From positions 9,858,349-9,922,348 of the forward strand of contig NC_088318.1 in assembly GCF_910592395.1 (NCBI RefSeq): 64,000 nucleotides of DNA, in the 5' to 3' direction. The notes below the pieces were generated by a model. The model ran no database searches and had not been told where the DNA came from. It worked only from the letters and a program-made list of their open reading frames with translations. Below, in pieces: positions 11,230-23,206 of this stretch (its first letter is position 1; every line of letters begins with the position of its first letter). Source of the DNA: Lineus longissimus (taxonomy: Eukaryota; Nemertea; Pilidiophora; Heteronemertea; Lineidae). The position numbers and the translations under genes were made by a program.

Positions 11230-12234
11230 TTAAGAATGAGATTTTGTCACATAATCGATGCAATTCTTAGAGTTAGGCAGACTTTTTTGGCTGACACTAC
11301 AGTTTTTGTCCATCTAACAGTCAGAGGCATGAAGCATCCTTGATGCTGGCTCCAAACTCCCACAATGACGAAATTAAAGATTGTGCTGGTCAAAGGATCA
11401 TGCGCGCGCACTTCAATCGACCAATGGCACGATTTGTCAAAGTGTTTCGGAAATCGTGTTTCGGTAGGCCGATCGACCGTAGTTCGACTGATTCAAAGAT
11501 TACGGCCAAACGAATGATTTGCTCTAGCCTAACCAGTCTTAAAACTTAAGAAGATAAAAGAAAAAAAATACTTCAACGAAGCTTTCTTTTACCTTCGTAA
11601 CTCTCTCCTCAGCGGCCATTACTCCAGAAAAAAGTTTTCTTATCGAGTGTGTAATAAACAAACACAGTGCATGTGCTTTAAACCACAACATGAATTGCTA
11701 CCATGTTAACAAGTACCCTTCGCGGTTGATGAAAAACGTATTTCAAAGCCAAATCGATAGACGAAAATTGTTTAAAATCTCAAGTGAATTTGAAGGCCGT
11801 TTCGAAACCAACTCGATTTCTAAGACGGCTCGTTTCAGACTGTCAAAAAATAGGTCAGAGATTATATCCTAACGAAAACATGTTACATGTGTAAACCGCT
11901 GACAACAACAGTATTTTTTTATATTGTCAAAATCGCTGTGAAGAGAAAAGGGCATCAAGATTTATTTTCTTATCTGTCTAAAATTACAAAAGAATATTAT
12001 CAAAATCAATTAACAATGGAATAACCCTTTGGAGAAATTTGATGTAATTTGTGTTTTTATCTAATCTTTATCGGTCACCTCCTCACAGGTAAAGAACGAC
12101 TCTCTGGTGAGGAGATTGATTACTGCACGTGACAATAATATTGATGGCGGAAGATGCCGGCTTTGCGATTTTCTCGTCAATAAATATAATGCCCAAATAT
12201 GACTTTATTTCTTAGTTGATTTCGAACTTGGTGC
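11230..12234. other. No recognisable gene
   Basis: Short frames of up to about 70 residues have no family resemblance. I see no repeat boundaries. Confidence 0.45.
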
Positions 12235-13330
12235 ATGTAGACACTGTACAGCTACATACATTAATGTGGGCGCAGTGGATATTTGAACGTGCCATGGTTT
12301 TACATTTTTTTCGCTATTTTGCCGGAACTTCCCTTCGACATGCGCAGTTCATGATTTTTGGACTTGGACAATTAGTTGAAATCGGCAATTTTGACATGTT
12401 TATATCTGGTGATGACGATGGAAGGATGCCGCGCACTCTCAGCTGGCGACAAATTATTAGTCTTTCGGCTGGTGAATGCGCTATTAAAGCGCTGAACAAG
12501 AACAGCGTGGATAAAATTTTCTATGAAAGTGCGGTGTTAGTTACTGTTACCCCTTGAGGCCCTTGTGCAGAAGACCGGTGTGCGTCATCCAGCAAAATAA
12601 CATTTTTCGTGTATACTTGCCGTATGGCCATTGCCGGCAGAAACAATAGAAACATTAAAATATACAAGTTCGAAAATCATAAGAAAATTATTATTCGCCC
12701 GACTGTCGTGTCTTGACTGAAGATTTTCTGCGCTATTGACCCAACTACAATATAATGTATTTGCTGGTGGACAGTCGTGTCTTGAGTCAAGATTCCCCGC
12801 GCTATTGACCGGACAACTCAGTTGATGACGTCATCGGGTGGCCAACGTTCCCGAAGCCGCCATTAGGGTTAGTGAGCGGGAAATTAGGGGAAACAATGGC
12901 GGCGAATGTAGGTCAAGCGGGCCTGTCGGTTTGACAAAAATTCGCCAATTTTGCCCAATTTCAATCAAAATTATCAGAATTCGAACAGCAATCTAATGCA
13001 TTTGCACTGGACGGCCGGGTGAATAGTACCAAATTCCTTCACTCGAGACACGACGGTGTCGGGTCTGGAGTGAAGAATTTCAGTATTGGTCACCAGACCG
13101 TCGTGTCCACAGGACCGATTTCCTTAACTCGAGATCCGACGGTCGGGTCAACAAGACAAATCCGACGGTTGTGTAATAATACCGGTCAAATCATAAACTG
13201 CACACGTCAAACGGAAGTTCCGGCTAAATAGCGCAAATAAAATGAAACCGTCACACGGTCAAATATCCACTGCGTAATGTGGTAGCATGATACATTGTAG
13301 TTAGTACTGTAGATTCTGTACATTCACTTT
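12235..13330. repeat. Diverged inverted-repeat element with nested hairpins
   Basis: The left segment (CAGTGGATATTTGAACGTG ... GCCGGAACTTCC, about 12272-12335) returns inverted at about 13215-13280, with partial similarity out to about 12240 and 13325. Inside, a unit with GACAGTCGTGTCTTGA...GCGCTATTGACC occurs twice directly (about 12700 and 12770) and inverted near 13040-13150 (GAGACACGACGG). A frame at 12216-12557 overlaps the left arm and is probably not a gene. Confidence 0.55.
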
Positions 13331-13988
13331 TTATAAATTATAAATTATAATCTTGATAAAATGGACCCAACACAGTGATGTGATATCTTTGACGTCTCTC
13401 TAAGACGTCATATCACTGTGGACCCACTTACCAAAAGTTGAAAAGGGTTAAAAGGCGGGTCATTACGGAAAAATCATCAAGGGCAGAGAAACGTTTACGT
13501 AATGAGCTAATCAAACATCCAATTCCAATGAAGTCCACAACTCAACTGCTGTAACTTATTTTAACACCGCGTGTGTCTGGTGACTGAGCCCTCGAAATCA
13601 AGAGACAGAGTCAGTCGTATCCTCCAGCCTACCCGGCGGCCGGCGGTAGGCCTGTGTCAGTGTGTGTCAATGTACGTGAGGTTGGTTTAGAATTAGAATC
13701 ATTCACAAATTCATTGGATGATGGTCGGTCTTCCAAAAATCTACTGTAAAGCGGACGCTAAAAATAGAGAAAACCGGCACGGTGCTTTCGTTAGACTTAC
13801 CGGCGAAATGTTACGCTGAGTCATGCCATTTGAACCACCGATCTGATGTAACACAACAGGCATACAGACATACAGACATACATAATTTATAAATAACACC
13901 TCGCAAAACTTGGCAATTTCCCTGAAGTTTAGGTGGCAACCAATTTTGTGGGGAATGACGTCACCGTGGAATTCCGTTCATAAGCGTG
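13331..13988. other. No gene; short stem-loop
   Basis: A compact imperfect hairpin at 13371-13420 (CACAGTGATGTGATAT... to ...ATATCACTGTG, with GACGTCT/AAGACGTC in the stem) stands out. The rest shows nothing I recognise. Confidence 0.45.
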
Positions 13989-13991
13989 TCA

Positions 13992-14640
13992 GGTCTCATT
14001 AGGGAGGCTTTTTGTATTAATGCGCGGCCAACCCGTAGTTCCTAAACAATCATTGATTTCTTGATCCTCAAAGTATGCTATTGTTGATTTAGCAGTTGTT
14101 TTGGCAAAAACATGTTATTTAGAGTTTCGGAAACGTAGAGCACTACTTAATAGGCGGCTATTAAACAAAAAAGTACGCGTTTTACTGTTGTTGCCGACGT
14201 ATGTGTACACTGAACTTGGGATGTGCGTCGGGCCAGTGCCAGTCGGTGCGTATTTCGCTGATTAGTGCAAAATTATTTCAAAAGTTCATTGGTTGACCCT
14301 CGATTTTTTAAATTTTTGTGTAGCGTAAGCAACTGACTTTCACGGCAGAATGGTCACTGTTTGTAAGAATTATCCAGATGGAAATGTATAATATTGCCAG
14401 TTGGGATGGTGAACAGAGCTAGGAGCCAATGCGACGCTTATGATTTATTTAAAGAAATGTAATGCCGGATTCAACATCTTGCAGAATAAGGCGAATCAGG
14501 CGTTTCCAGTGATATACGACACAAATGGGTTGTCCTCATGCAATCGCATTGGAAACTCATTTTAAAATAGATGTCACGTCCTGTTAACGGGGCACGTCAT
14601 CGCGTAGGCCTACATTCGGGAAAAACTCCCTAATGAGACC
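13992..14640. mobile_element. Harbinger-like MITE with TCA target duplication
   Basis: The element begins GGTCTCATTAGGGAG and ends CTCCCTAATGAGACC, a 15-bp perfect inverted repeat. It is flanked by TCA at 13989-13991 and 14641-14643. A 3-bp duplication and short inverted ends fit a PIF/Harbinger MITE, although Harbinger targets are usually TWA. It is 649 bp long and non-coding. Confidence 0.65.
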
Positions 14641-14651
14641 TCAGTATCTAT

Positions 14652-15170
14652 TGTAAGATTATTTATTTATTTATTTATTGTAACCTCCGCAGGGGAGAAA
14701 TAGCGTATAAATATCATATGTATATACAACGATACATTAGATAAAAAGCACATAGATAGCAAAAACGATACACACAATACTGTGCAACGCAGTTGATTAG
14801 GCTTTGGTCAAAAGTTTCACCATCGAGTGCTCAACTGAGCCAGCCCTGTTATTCCTGCTGCTGAGGAGGAGACCACGGAGGGAGTCCACGATCCCGTCCT
14901 CCGCAGCGGGGACAACCGGCGGGCACAGCGAGCGGTTCCACGGAGAAAGAGCCAGTTTAGTTGGCGAACGAAAGGCCAACAGAAAGTATCGAGTCCATGA
15001 TCCCTGCACACAAACCCCACCAGCAATCCATTTAGATAAAAAAGGACAATTAAAAGATCTGGTGGGAGAATCCCGGACAAGAATTCTGTTAAACAGTGAG
15101 CACCTTAAATACTTAACACTATGTGTAATACTTTCGATCCCCAGAACATTTAAGAGTTGATTTCTCTTGG
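14652..15170 (-). mobile_element. 3-prime fragment of a LINE-like element
   Basis: On the minus strand a short frame (15009-14797) is followed by untranslated sequence ending in a (TAAA)n tail at 14652-14675, the usual form of a non-LTR retrotransposon 3-prime end. No reverse-transcriptase motif is present, so the class is a guess from the tail. Confidence 0.4.
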
Positions 15171-15239
15171 GAAGTCCTTAAACACGCTTGACATGGTTAA
15201 TCTGAAATTTCTCTGCTCACTGAATTTTCGCGAGATAAT

Positions 15240-15508
15240 GGCCCGTATTCTAAGATGTTCCTTAAATCAACTTTAAAGGGCCCTTTAGTTAAGTGTCCCT
15301 TAGCTAAGTGTCCCTTTCCTTAAGTGTCTCTCAGCCATCCGTATTCCAGAACCAGACTTTGGCTTCCCTGCCACTAAGGTGACACTTTAACAAAGAATTG
15401 CTAAAGGGCCCCTTATAGCAGTGTCCCTTTTACTAACTGACCCATGCTTATGTTTCCACATGTGGTCACCTAAACGTATTCATGAAGTTGTCATTGAGCA
15501 CATGCATT
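15240..15508 (+). mobile_element. PIF/Harbinger element 3, left end
   Basis: The end GGCCCGTATTCTAAGATG resembles the inverted repeat of Harbinger element 1 (GGCCCGTATTCTAGAAGA). The following AAGTGTCCCTT/TAAGGG words are subterminal repeats. The sequence is cut at 15513 by the BEL insertion and resumes at 62516, where the Myb/SANT-like gene of the same element starts 70 bases later. With the BEL removed, the distance from element end to start codon is about 340 bp, close to the 369 bp of element 1. Confidence 0.7.
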
Positions 15509-15513
15509 GTATA

Positions 15514-15711
15514 TGTGCGCCTTGGTGGCACAAAGAGTAGGATCTCATGGAAAGATAATGAATAAGTTCATGCAAGGAATGAAGTGAACGCCATGGTTCC
15601 AAAAACGTGACTAACTATAATTTATAAAACAAGACAAAAGGTTACAATAATATTACAAACAATTAACATGATTACATTATACAAGACAAGTGATGGGCAC
15701 CAGTTACCACA
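15514..15711 (-). repeat. BEL 3-prime LTR, internally deleted
   Basis: It runs from TGTGGTAACTGG (15711) to GGCGCACA (15514) on the minus strand and matches the LTR at 62238-62515. About 80 bp present in the other LTR are missing after AACATGATT; the lost block is bordered by GATT(A) repeats, which suggests a slippage-type deletion. The purine-rich GGGAGAAA just upstream (15712-15726) is the likely polypurine tract. Confidence 0.85.
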
Positions 15712-16085
15712 TTTCTCCCAGCCTCGAAATTTTAATTAGTTTTAAAAAACACTCAATACATCATGTATGGTAAAGGAAACATAAACAAAGGATTAAGGTA
15801 AGATGCGGAGAGTAGACATGACGTAATCAAACAGTCACGTTACACACGTCTAGACAAGATAATCCGGCGATTAACCTAATAACTGATGCTCAATGATTTC
15901 CAGTCAAAATATAAACAACCAAGTTATGTTGATTGAATTTACGTGAAGTGTCAAATGACGTCTCTAAAGAACTATTATAAAATGATTATAATGCACACAT
16001 CAATAATTGGAATCTGCTAATCCGAATAAATGTAAAATGTAGAATTAACCTACAAAGAGATCAAATTATGCAAATATAACACTAT
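15712..16085 (-). other. BEL 3-prime untranslated region, distal part
   Basis: This sits between the 3-prime LTR and Harbinger element 1, and with 20222-20320 it makes up the BEL region after integrase. No open frame. Confidence 0.6.
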
Positions 16086-16454
16086 GGCCCGTATTCTAGA
16101 AGACTCCTGAAATATAGGGTTAGGTGAACCTTTCCAAAGGTCCACTTTGCTAAGGTTAACCTATCGTAAGGTGAGCTTTTTTTGTGGCCTATTCTGAAAG
16201 TTTCCTAATCCTTTTCCTTTCGTAAGGTGAACCTAAAGGAACGACTTCGCCTGAGGAGTTCCTTTAGGAAAGTACACTTTCCTTCAGGTGGACCTGAAGG
16301 TGTTCCTAACCATGTTGCCGGGCGTTGAACAATAGCCTGCCACGCACTGCGAGCAGAGGTCAGGCAGGACACGTTGACTGATAATAGGCCTGAGTGGCAG
16401 TTTAACAGTGTGAATTCGTGGTTGTTCCAGAGGTACAGTACATTGCTGCACTCC

Positions 16455-18412
16455 ATGATGGATGAACTTAAAAAAGCAGGGAAGAAACGAAGAAATTCGA
16501 CCGATGTCGAGAGGCAACTTCTGTTGCAGTTGGTTGAAAGCGAGAAGGGAATCATTGAACAGAGGGAAAACAGTTCTAAAGTGTGGAGACAGAAGGAAAC
16601 TGCATGAGAGACAATTTTGAAACGGTACAACAGCCAGAAAAATGTTTCCAACTTGGACATGAAGGCCATAAAAAAATGTGGGACAATATGAAGGCTAAGG
16701 CCAAAAAAGACGTTTCCAAGGAAAAGAAAGCCAGGCATCGCACAGGTGGTGGAGTGATGGAAGAAGAGGACAAAGCCGATGATTCAGCCCACACAGTAGC
16801 ATCGATATGTAGCGACGTCATAGAGCCTTTAGACAATGATGTTGACGATGATGCAGGGTATCATGTCCCAGGTTGGTAGTGCTACATGCACCATCAATGC
16901 ACACCGCATCCTCCCCTCGCATATTTTATGAACAGCCTAGCCCTGGGCTTATGTTACATGCACGAGTGAAGGTTCGGCTATCCTCAGAGAATTAAATGAA
17001 GCCAAATATATCCTAATTATTTTATTTAATGGAGCTGCTTTCACATCAACAAATTACCATACGCCGATGTAAAGAAATAAATGTCCAGGGAATACAAGTC
17101 CGGCTTCTTGATGTCCAATTGAATTTCTATTTTAGGATTGTGGCCACGTCACTCAATCCAACCCAAACTTTCCACAATGCCTGGTTATTGTAAAGACGAC
17201 TTACAATCCAGGGGATTTTCATTAGATAGATAGATAGATAGAATTAGCATTTCTATAGCGCCCCATATCACTGTCGCAATGTTCTGTGGCGCTCCCCACC
17301 TAGTTTGAATCACACCCCGAAATAGTCTCGAAATAGAAATGTCTTTAGAGAACTTTTGAATGTGGCCAATGAGGTCTCTTGTCGCAGTGTGGCGTCCAAA
17401 GTGTTCCACATTTGGGGAGCAAGAATCTCGAATGCTCTCCCACCAAACGTTTTGAGTCTATATGTTGGCTGAGTTATAATATCCTGCGACCCTGATCTTA
17501 GTGGCCGGGTTGGCACGTAGGGAGTGATGAGGCTGCAAAGGTACCCGGGGGCTGTGCCATGTATCGCTCCGTAGACCAGGACCAACAACTTGTAAATCAT
17601 TCTTTGCTCCACCGGCAGCCAGTGCAATTCCTTCAGGACAGGCGTGATGTGATCAGAGCGCCTAGTTCTGGTAACAAGTCTGGCTGCACGGTTTTGGACA
17701 AGTTGAAGTCTGGCCACGGATGACTGACTGCAGCCAGCAAGGCTGCTATTACAGTAGTCGAGGCACCCTTTCAGTCTTGTTGTTAACTGGTTTACATTGA
17801 AACCAGTGCAAATGTATAAAAACAAATTTGGTTGGCCTGAAGTAAATTCAGAAATATGAGGGTTGATATCAATAACATTTCCATGCTTTCAGTATAATAT
17901 TGGCCTTGACATTTTTTCCAGTGAATCGCCATGGAGTGAAACCAACTGCAGCTGTTGGCTCATCGCAATCCCCCAGCGACGCTTCGTTTTTCGATGAAGC
18001 TCATAGGCCGTCAACCTCCGCGGAACTGCCGAACTCCCAGTATCTTGAAACTTCAAGTGATCCTGCTACTCCTTCGATCCAACCAATCCTAATTCGTGAG
18101 TCAGATTCTGCAGCCAAAGTAACCAAGCGTAAATCTAACCCTGATGAGCCACCGTGCAGTGCATCTGCCCATCAGTCAGTGATGAACATGCAGCAGATAG
18201 AGCATGAGCTACAGGTCAAACGTTACAAGCAGCAAATATTCATGCAAGAAACTGAAGAGGAACGCCGCATTGCCGAACACGAACAGCGCATGAAGGTTTG
18301 GAAACTGCAGGAAACGTTGCTGACAGATCTCATCAAACGGCAAAGAAACTCACGTGATGGAGATGACTCAAGTACGATTTCGATTTCCCGTGTACTTGCA
18401 CAGTTGGAGTAA
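16455..18412 (+). pseudogene. Harbinger Myb/SANT-like DNA-binding protein, broken
   Basis: Harbinger elements need a second protein with a Myb/SANT-like trihelix domain that binds the element ends and helps bring in the transposase. Exon 1 (from 16455) reads KKRRNSTDVERQLLLQLVES, then KMWDNMKAKAKKDVSKEKK and RHRTGGG, the hallmark end of this domain family. A TGA replaces a Trp codon at about 16606 and one A is missing from the run near 16671, so the frame is lost twice. The C-terminal exon (17922-18412, after a TTTTTTCCAG acceptor) encodes a charged coiled coil ending VLAQLE. The intron holds a LINE fragment. Confidence 0.75.
17224..17826 (-). mobile_element. CR1/L2-like LINE fragment (reverse transcriptase C-terminus)
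   Basis: The minus-strand frame 17825-17310 carries LDYCNSSLAGC, RLQLVQNRAARLV, DHITPVLKELHWLPVEQR and WNTL, the conserved C-terminal region of CR1/L2-type ORF2 proteins. It is 5-prime truncated, as is usual for LINE insertions, and ends in a (TCTA)n tail at 17224-17240. It interrupts the Myb-like gene of Harbinger element 1, apparently within an intron. Confidence 0.8.
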
Positions 18413-18479
18413 ATTGTCAAGAGATGCACCCAAATCGAAACAGGCATAAAATCAAGTCTTGTGTTCGTTATTTCAATAA

Positions 18480-18760
18480 AGCTAACCAGTCCCTTGGTCG
18501 ATTCCTAGGACAACCCCCCCACCCCCCCCCCCACCCCCCAGGATAACCCCGAGGTCAATTCCACTATTTATATGTTCCCAACCTCAAAAATATAAGTCAA
18601 GGGTATTATACAGTACGCCTGTGCTGACGCCACCGTCTGATGCCCCTGACCTCTAATTTGGAGGTCGGAAACATAAGTGGAATTGTCCTCGAGGGGGAAT
18701 TGTCTGGAGGCAATTGTCTGGGGGATCATCACGAAAGGGATGCTACTATGTATATTGATC
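18480..18760. other. Non-coding gap between the Harbinger 1 genes
   Basis: It holds a poly-C tract (18513-18540) and an inverted pair around GAGGTC...GTGGAATTG (about 18548-18700). No gene. Confidence 0.4.
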
Positions 18761-18872
18761 CAGGTTACCAGGGTGACAGAGGAACCTGTGCAAAGCCTAT
18801 CACCATGTTCGAGAAATACGAACAGGGGACTGATTAGCTTTCACATGTTTCGTAGTATTTGCCACCTTAGTG

Positions 18873-19933
18873 TTATTGAAAATACTGCTGGACGATTGCT
18901 TGCCTCACAGCATTTCCCAGCAAATCATTCCCTTCAATAGCGAGTTCTTCATCAATTGGCTCCGGAGCATCTCTGTCGAAGTCGGGTTCGGCGAGGTCGA
19001 CTGCAATGTTGTGCAACACGGCTGTTGCAGTGATGATCAACATAGCTGTGTCCAGTTTAACACGAACGCCTGTTCGTAGGCATGGAAAGCGGCGTTTCCA
19101 AACTCCAAACATGCGTTCCACAACACTACGGGTGCGTTTCTGTGCAGTGTTGTAACTGGTTTCTGCGTGACCATGTGGATTTCGGAAAGGAGTCATGAGA
19201 AATGACCTGCAAGGGTATCCGGAATCTCCAAGTAACAGACCGTTAAATTCATCATTTTCAAAACGGGCACAAACCATACTGTTATCCAAAATACGCGAAT
19301 CGTGCGTGGAGCCAGGCCACCTTGCTACAATGTTAATGAACTTCATGTCTGCATCGGCTATTCCCTGCACGTTCAGAGACATGAAACCTTTACGGCATCT
19401 GTAGATTTCTCTGTTCGCCACACTTGGAGCCTGGATGGGTACATGTGTTCCATCAATGCACCCCAAGACACGTGGAAAGCTGTTTTTTCGAAGAACTTGT
19501 GATGCATCATTATGGCATCATTGTCATTCGGGATTCGGATGTAATTCCTCGCTTTTCTAGCAATGGCTAGGGATACTTTGGCAACTATCCGACTCGCTGC
19601 TGGTTGCGAAACATTGTTAAGGTCACCACAAACGATCTGAAATGTTCCCGTGGCGTAGAAACGTAGGGCCACTTGTAGCTGAATAACCGGCGGAATCGGG
19701 TGTCCTCGATTATTCTGAGCAGGGGGGATTTCATCGGCGATGATGTTCAGCACATAATTGAATCCTGCTTTAGTGAACCGGTACCGTTTTCGAAAATTTT
19801 CGTCATTTAGTTCATGAATATCGTCCCGGTACTGTCCACGCGGTTGCCTCACCACCACTCTTTGGTCTATCCTGGGTTGATAAACAGCCCGCACACGATT
19901 TAACGCAGCAATTCTTTGAAGAAAGTCACCCAT
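18873..19933 (-). pseudogene. PIF/Harbinger DDE transposase, one frameshift
   Basis: This is a nuclease of the DDE_Tnp_4 family, which cuts and pastes the element together with the Myb-like partner. The likely start is 19933 (MGDFLQRIAALNRV), though the frame is open to 19999. The N-terminal half has the helix-turn-helix region (LALRFYATGTFQ-type motif, SQPAASRIV). The C-terminal half has the catalytic motifs CIDGTHVP (first Asp), WPGSTHDSRI, LLGDSGYP (second Asp) and VVERMFGVWKRRFPCL (Glu). The halves are in different frames; a T run at about 19482-19487 is one base short for continuity. All catalytic residues are present, so the break is young or a sequencing error. Confidence 0.88.
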
Positions 19934-20320
19934 CTTCTCGGCTGTCTGTGCACAAGTGACAGAAATCAGCCTGTAAGGAACACTTTTAGGATACCCCAAG
20001 GGTATCCTAACGATTTAAGGTGGAGATGAGCCCAAAGTTAGGAATTCCTTATCCTAAAAAACCTTCTAGAAATGGGTCAACCTTTGCATTAGGAGAGGAT
20101 TTTCAGGTATACCTTTGGCGGTATTTTAGGATGCTTCTAGAATAGAAAATGGTGAAGGTGTCACTAAAACGGCCGTTTTAGGGCCACCTTACGCTTTTAG
20201 GATTCTTCTAGAATACGGGCCTAAATGTCTTGTCATATAGTGGACCGTCCATTTTTCAATTTTGATAATGGCGTGTTAATGAAGTTGCCAAACGAATGGT
20301 ATAGGCGTATAGACACATAC

Positions 20321-21576
20321 TTAATCACTACCAGATAACCAGTTGCGAATTTTCAGTAGTGCTCTTTTTGCAGATTCCCTGGTGGGACGGCGATTTTGCG
20401 AGTTATCTGTGACAGTTTTGGTGGTAAGGGTACCACTGTTATCAATATTGTCGCGGGTTTTGTCACTGGCGTGAACAGTTTTGTCACTTGACTGTTCACA
20501 ATTGTCACTGTTCTGAACTTCAAGCCCGCGTGAACATGTGCGCGTGAACAAGTACAACATCGCCAGGTTTGATAGTGTTTGTCAGTTTACCAGTTCTGAC
20601 ACGATCATGTCGCTCCCTGAGGGCAGTGAGATATTCATGTTCCCACTTAATCCAAAATGTTCGCTGAATTTCTCCCAGAATTGTGGAGCGTTTGGTAAGT
20701 GTCGCTCTGGTTTCGTAAGTAGGGTCCATGATTTCATCAGAGTCTGGGATAACATGTGGGAGAGTGTTCAACAATCGACCATGCAGCAGATGAGCGGGGG
20801 TTAAAGCTAGTGCGTCCTTATCATCACCGTAAACATACGTAAGAGGACGGTTATTCAACACACATTCTATTTCGCATAGAAAAGTATTCATCTCGTCAAG
20901 GGTCACAAACGCGCGTCCAAGCACCTTTTTCAGCGTTGTTTTGACGAGACCGACCAGACGTTCGTAAAACCCACCCCACCAGGGGGCACGTTTCGGAATG
21001 AATGTCCAGTCAACATTGTTGTTTGCCATGTAGGTTTGCACAGTCGCGTTTTCTATGATATCTTTAACGTTTTGAGCGCTAGAAATGAATGTTGGGGAAG
21101 CGAACGTCTCGCAGCGAAACGACGGAAAGCGCGCAGAAAGGACTTAGTGCTCATATCTGTGACCAATTCTAGATGAATGGCCCTCGTGTTGGCGCAGGTG
21201 AATAAACAAACGTAACATTTGCGTTGACCATTTTCGGTTTTCACGATCATTTCACCAGTGAAGTCCACTCCAGTTATTTGGAATGGATGTGCGTTTTGCA
21301 AACGCCATGTCGGTAATGGCGCGCGTATTGGTTGAGCATATGGTAAACCACAAATGTACAAAGCCAATAGTTCCAGATGACGGACTTGGCGGTTACGCGT
21401 ATTCTAGTAATCCAGTATGTTTGTCTCAACAGTAACGGTGGCCTGTAGGCCCGAATGCAATATTTTATCATGCGCATCATCGATCACCAGCTTTGTGAAA
21501 GTATGCGTATGCGGCAGCAAGATTGGAAACTTCGCATTCTCACTGAGTGGTGCGTTATGTAACCTACCGCCACAAC
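20321..21576 (-). pseudogene. BEL integrase region
   Basis: The minus strand encodes the start of the BEL integrase domain (GYIRCGGRLHNAPL, near 21570), the catalytic core start (ITGVDFTGEMI, first Asp), the WWGGFYERLVGLVK motif with the catalytic Glu, and the DUF5641-like tail ending in a basic region. It is broken into three or more frames. At the second catalytic Asp (about 21080) the expected DNA dipeptide is lost by a small deletion, so the enzyme would be dead even without the frameshifts. Harbinger element 2 interrupts it just upstream. Confidence 0.8.
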
Positions 21577-21938
21577 GAATATAACCCAGGGTCCATATTT
21601 ATAAAACTTCTTAACTTAAGTATAAAAACGCACTAAGTGACTTGCTAAGTCACTTAGTGCCTCACTTAAGTTGGCATTCATAAAGCCACTAAGTGATCAG
21701 CTAAGCAAAGTACCTCGAATAACTTTAAGTGACTTGCTTTACATTCTGCAAACGTGCCAATGTCGCATTTCATGTCGATTTTTGCGGTTTGGACATGTGC
21801 CAAACCTCATCATGGACAGGAAGACAGCGTCATTATTGTGTAATACTTTCACAAGGCCTAGGATATAAGAAATAGGGCCTATAGAAAGTGTGTCCCATAC
21901 ACTGTCTGATTCATGCAGCTTGGCAGATTGCATGAAAC

Positions 21939-23104
21939 ATGGATAAGAAAAAGAGGAAGCCAAATTTCTCTGAAGCAGAGAAGGTGCGATTAATCGAAGA
22001 ATACGAAAAGGTGATGTCCGTTATTTCCTCGAAGTTTTCACCAAATGTAACTACCAAGAAAAAGCATGATGCCTTGGTGCAAATCGCAGACGCCATGAAT
22101 AGCAGGAATCCAAATGTATTGCGCACGGTCGAAGAACTACAAAAAAAATGGCAAAATATGGCGTCCGGGATGAAAGATGAATACACGAAGGAGCTTTCAA
22201 AGACAGGTACAGGATTTATTCTAATCTAAGACATTTCATTAGTGTTGCTTCACATTCATCAACAGCTGCAGTTCCTGATGATATCACTGACACACTTGTT
22301 GGATATTTATAGGTGGCGGACCCCGACCAGATGAACCATCAACCCTGTCGCAGAAGATCGCAGCTGTGATAGGGGAGGATGATCCGACGGTTGGGATTGA
22401 TGGCGGATATGACAGCATCGAACCTCGGCGGAGCAATATTTCCTTCAACTCACAACCCAGTTCAAGGTAGGCTCCCTTTATTCACTTTAAACAGAGGTGG
22501 AGCTGCAGATTTCTGGCAATTTTAACAGTTTGAAATGTTCACTGCTACATCAATTTAATTTCATAACTCTTTAGCCATTATTGGCAAATATTTCCAAATT
22601 AACATTGCTGAAAAGTCAAGGTTGGTGTTTCTTGAACCATATTTTGTGAAAAACTGTCATTGTTATTTCAGTACCATCACCGATGATGAGCAAACTCTAC
22701 GTCTCAATTATACGTCCTGTACACAAGAGCACAGGCAAGTCTCGGCTGCCGTTGGTCCCCCAAGCAGATTACAACGAATTATGCAAAAACGTGCTCCTCC
22801 TTCAGCGTTGCCAAATCCATGTCCACCTGTGCCCGAATCGGAGAATGAAAAACAAAAAAAAGGAAAGAAGGAAGAAGATAAGAATGAATTAGTGAGCATG
22901 CAAAAGGAGCTATTGATCCTTGAGAAGGAAAGGGCTAACTTGAAAATTGAAAAACTGAAATTAGAAAAAAATAAATTAAATTTAGAAATTGATGTTTTGA
23001 AGATAAAAAAGAATAAGTTAGAAAAACAGCCGGCTGAAATTTATTCATTTTCACACAGAAATGATGGTCAATCATTTGAAAATTACGCATACACCTCTCT
23101 GTAG
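21939..23104 (+). CDS. Harbinger Myb/SANT-like protein, three exons
   Basis: The spliced gene is 21939-22206, 22313-22466 and 22672-23104, with donors AG/GTACAG and AG/GTAGGC, acceptors TTTATAG and TTATTTCAG, and phases that fit, giving 284 residues. Exon 1 is the Myb/SANT-like trihelix (KRKPNFSEAEKVRLIEEYEK ... LQKKWQNMASGMKDE), the accessory DNA-binding protein of Harbinger transposition. Exon 2 is an acidic linker. Exon 3 ends in a long Lys/Glu/Leu heptad region (about residues 200-265), a probable coiled coil. No stop or frameshift, so it is intact. The first residues (MDKKKRKPN) resemble a nuclear localisation signal. Its partner transposase runs towards it from 24706. Confidence 0.85.
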
Positions 23105-23206
23105 AAGTGCATTTACATCTAGGCCCCTAAAGGATGTTCTGTTTGATGGTCTCTTGAAATAAATTTATCATTATAATCTCTCCTTTTTTCTTCGCTTTTA
23201 CTCACC

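Larger units (their letters stand above)
16086..20221. mobile_element. PIF/Harbinger element 1
   Basis: Inverted ends GGCCCGTATTCTAGAAGA and TCTTCTAGAATACGGGCC bound a 4.1-kb element. The flanking triplets are TAT and TAA, a 3-bp TWA-type duplication with one change. It carries the two genes of this superfamily: a Myb/SANT-like protein (plus strand) and a DDE transposase (minus strand), in convergent orientation. A LINE fragment lies in the Myb gene's intron. It is inserted in the BEL 3-prime region. Confidence 0.85.

Noticed and set aside
12216-12557. Host gene of 113 residues
   Set aside because: It lies in the arm of an inverted-repeat element and shows no family motif.
16205-16738. 177-residue minus-strand protein
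   Set aside because: It is the shadow of the Myb/SANT-like gene on the plus strand; the same applies to 62530-62922.
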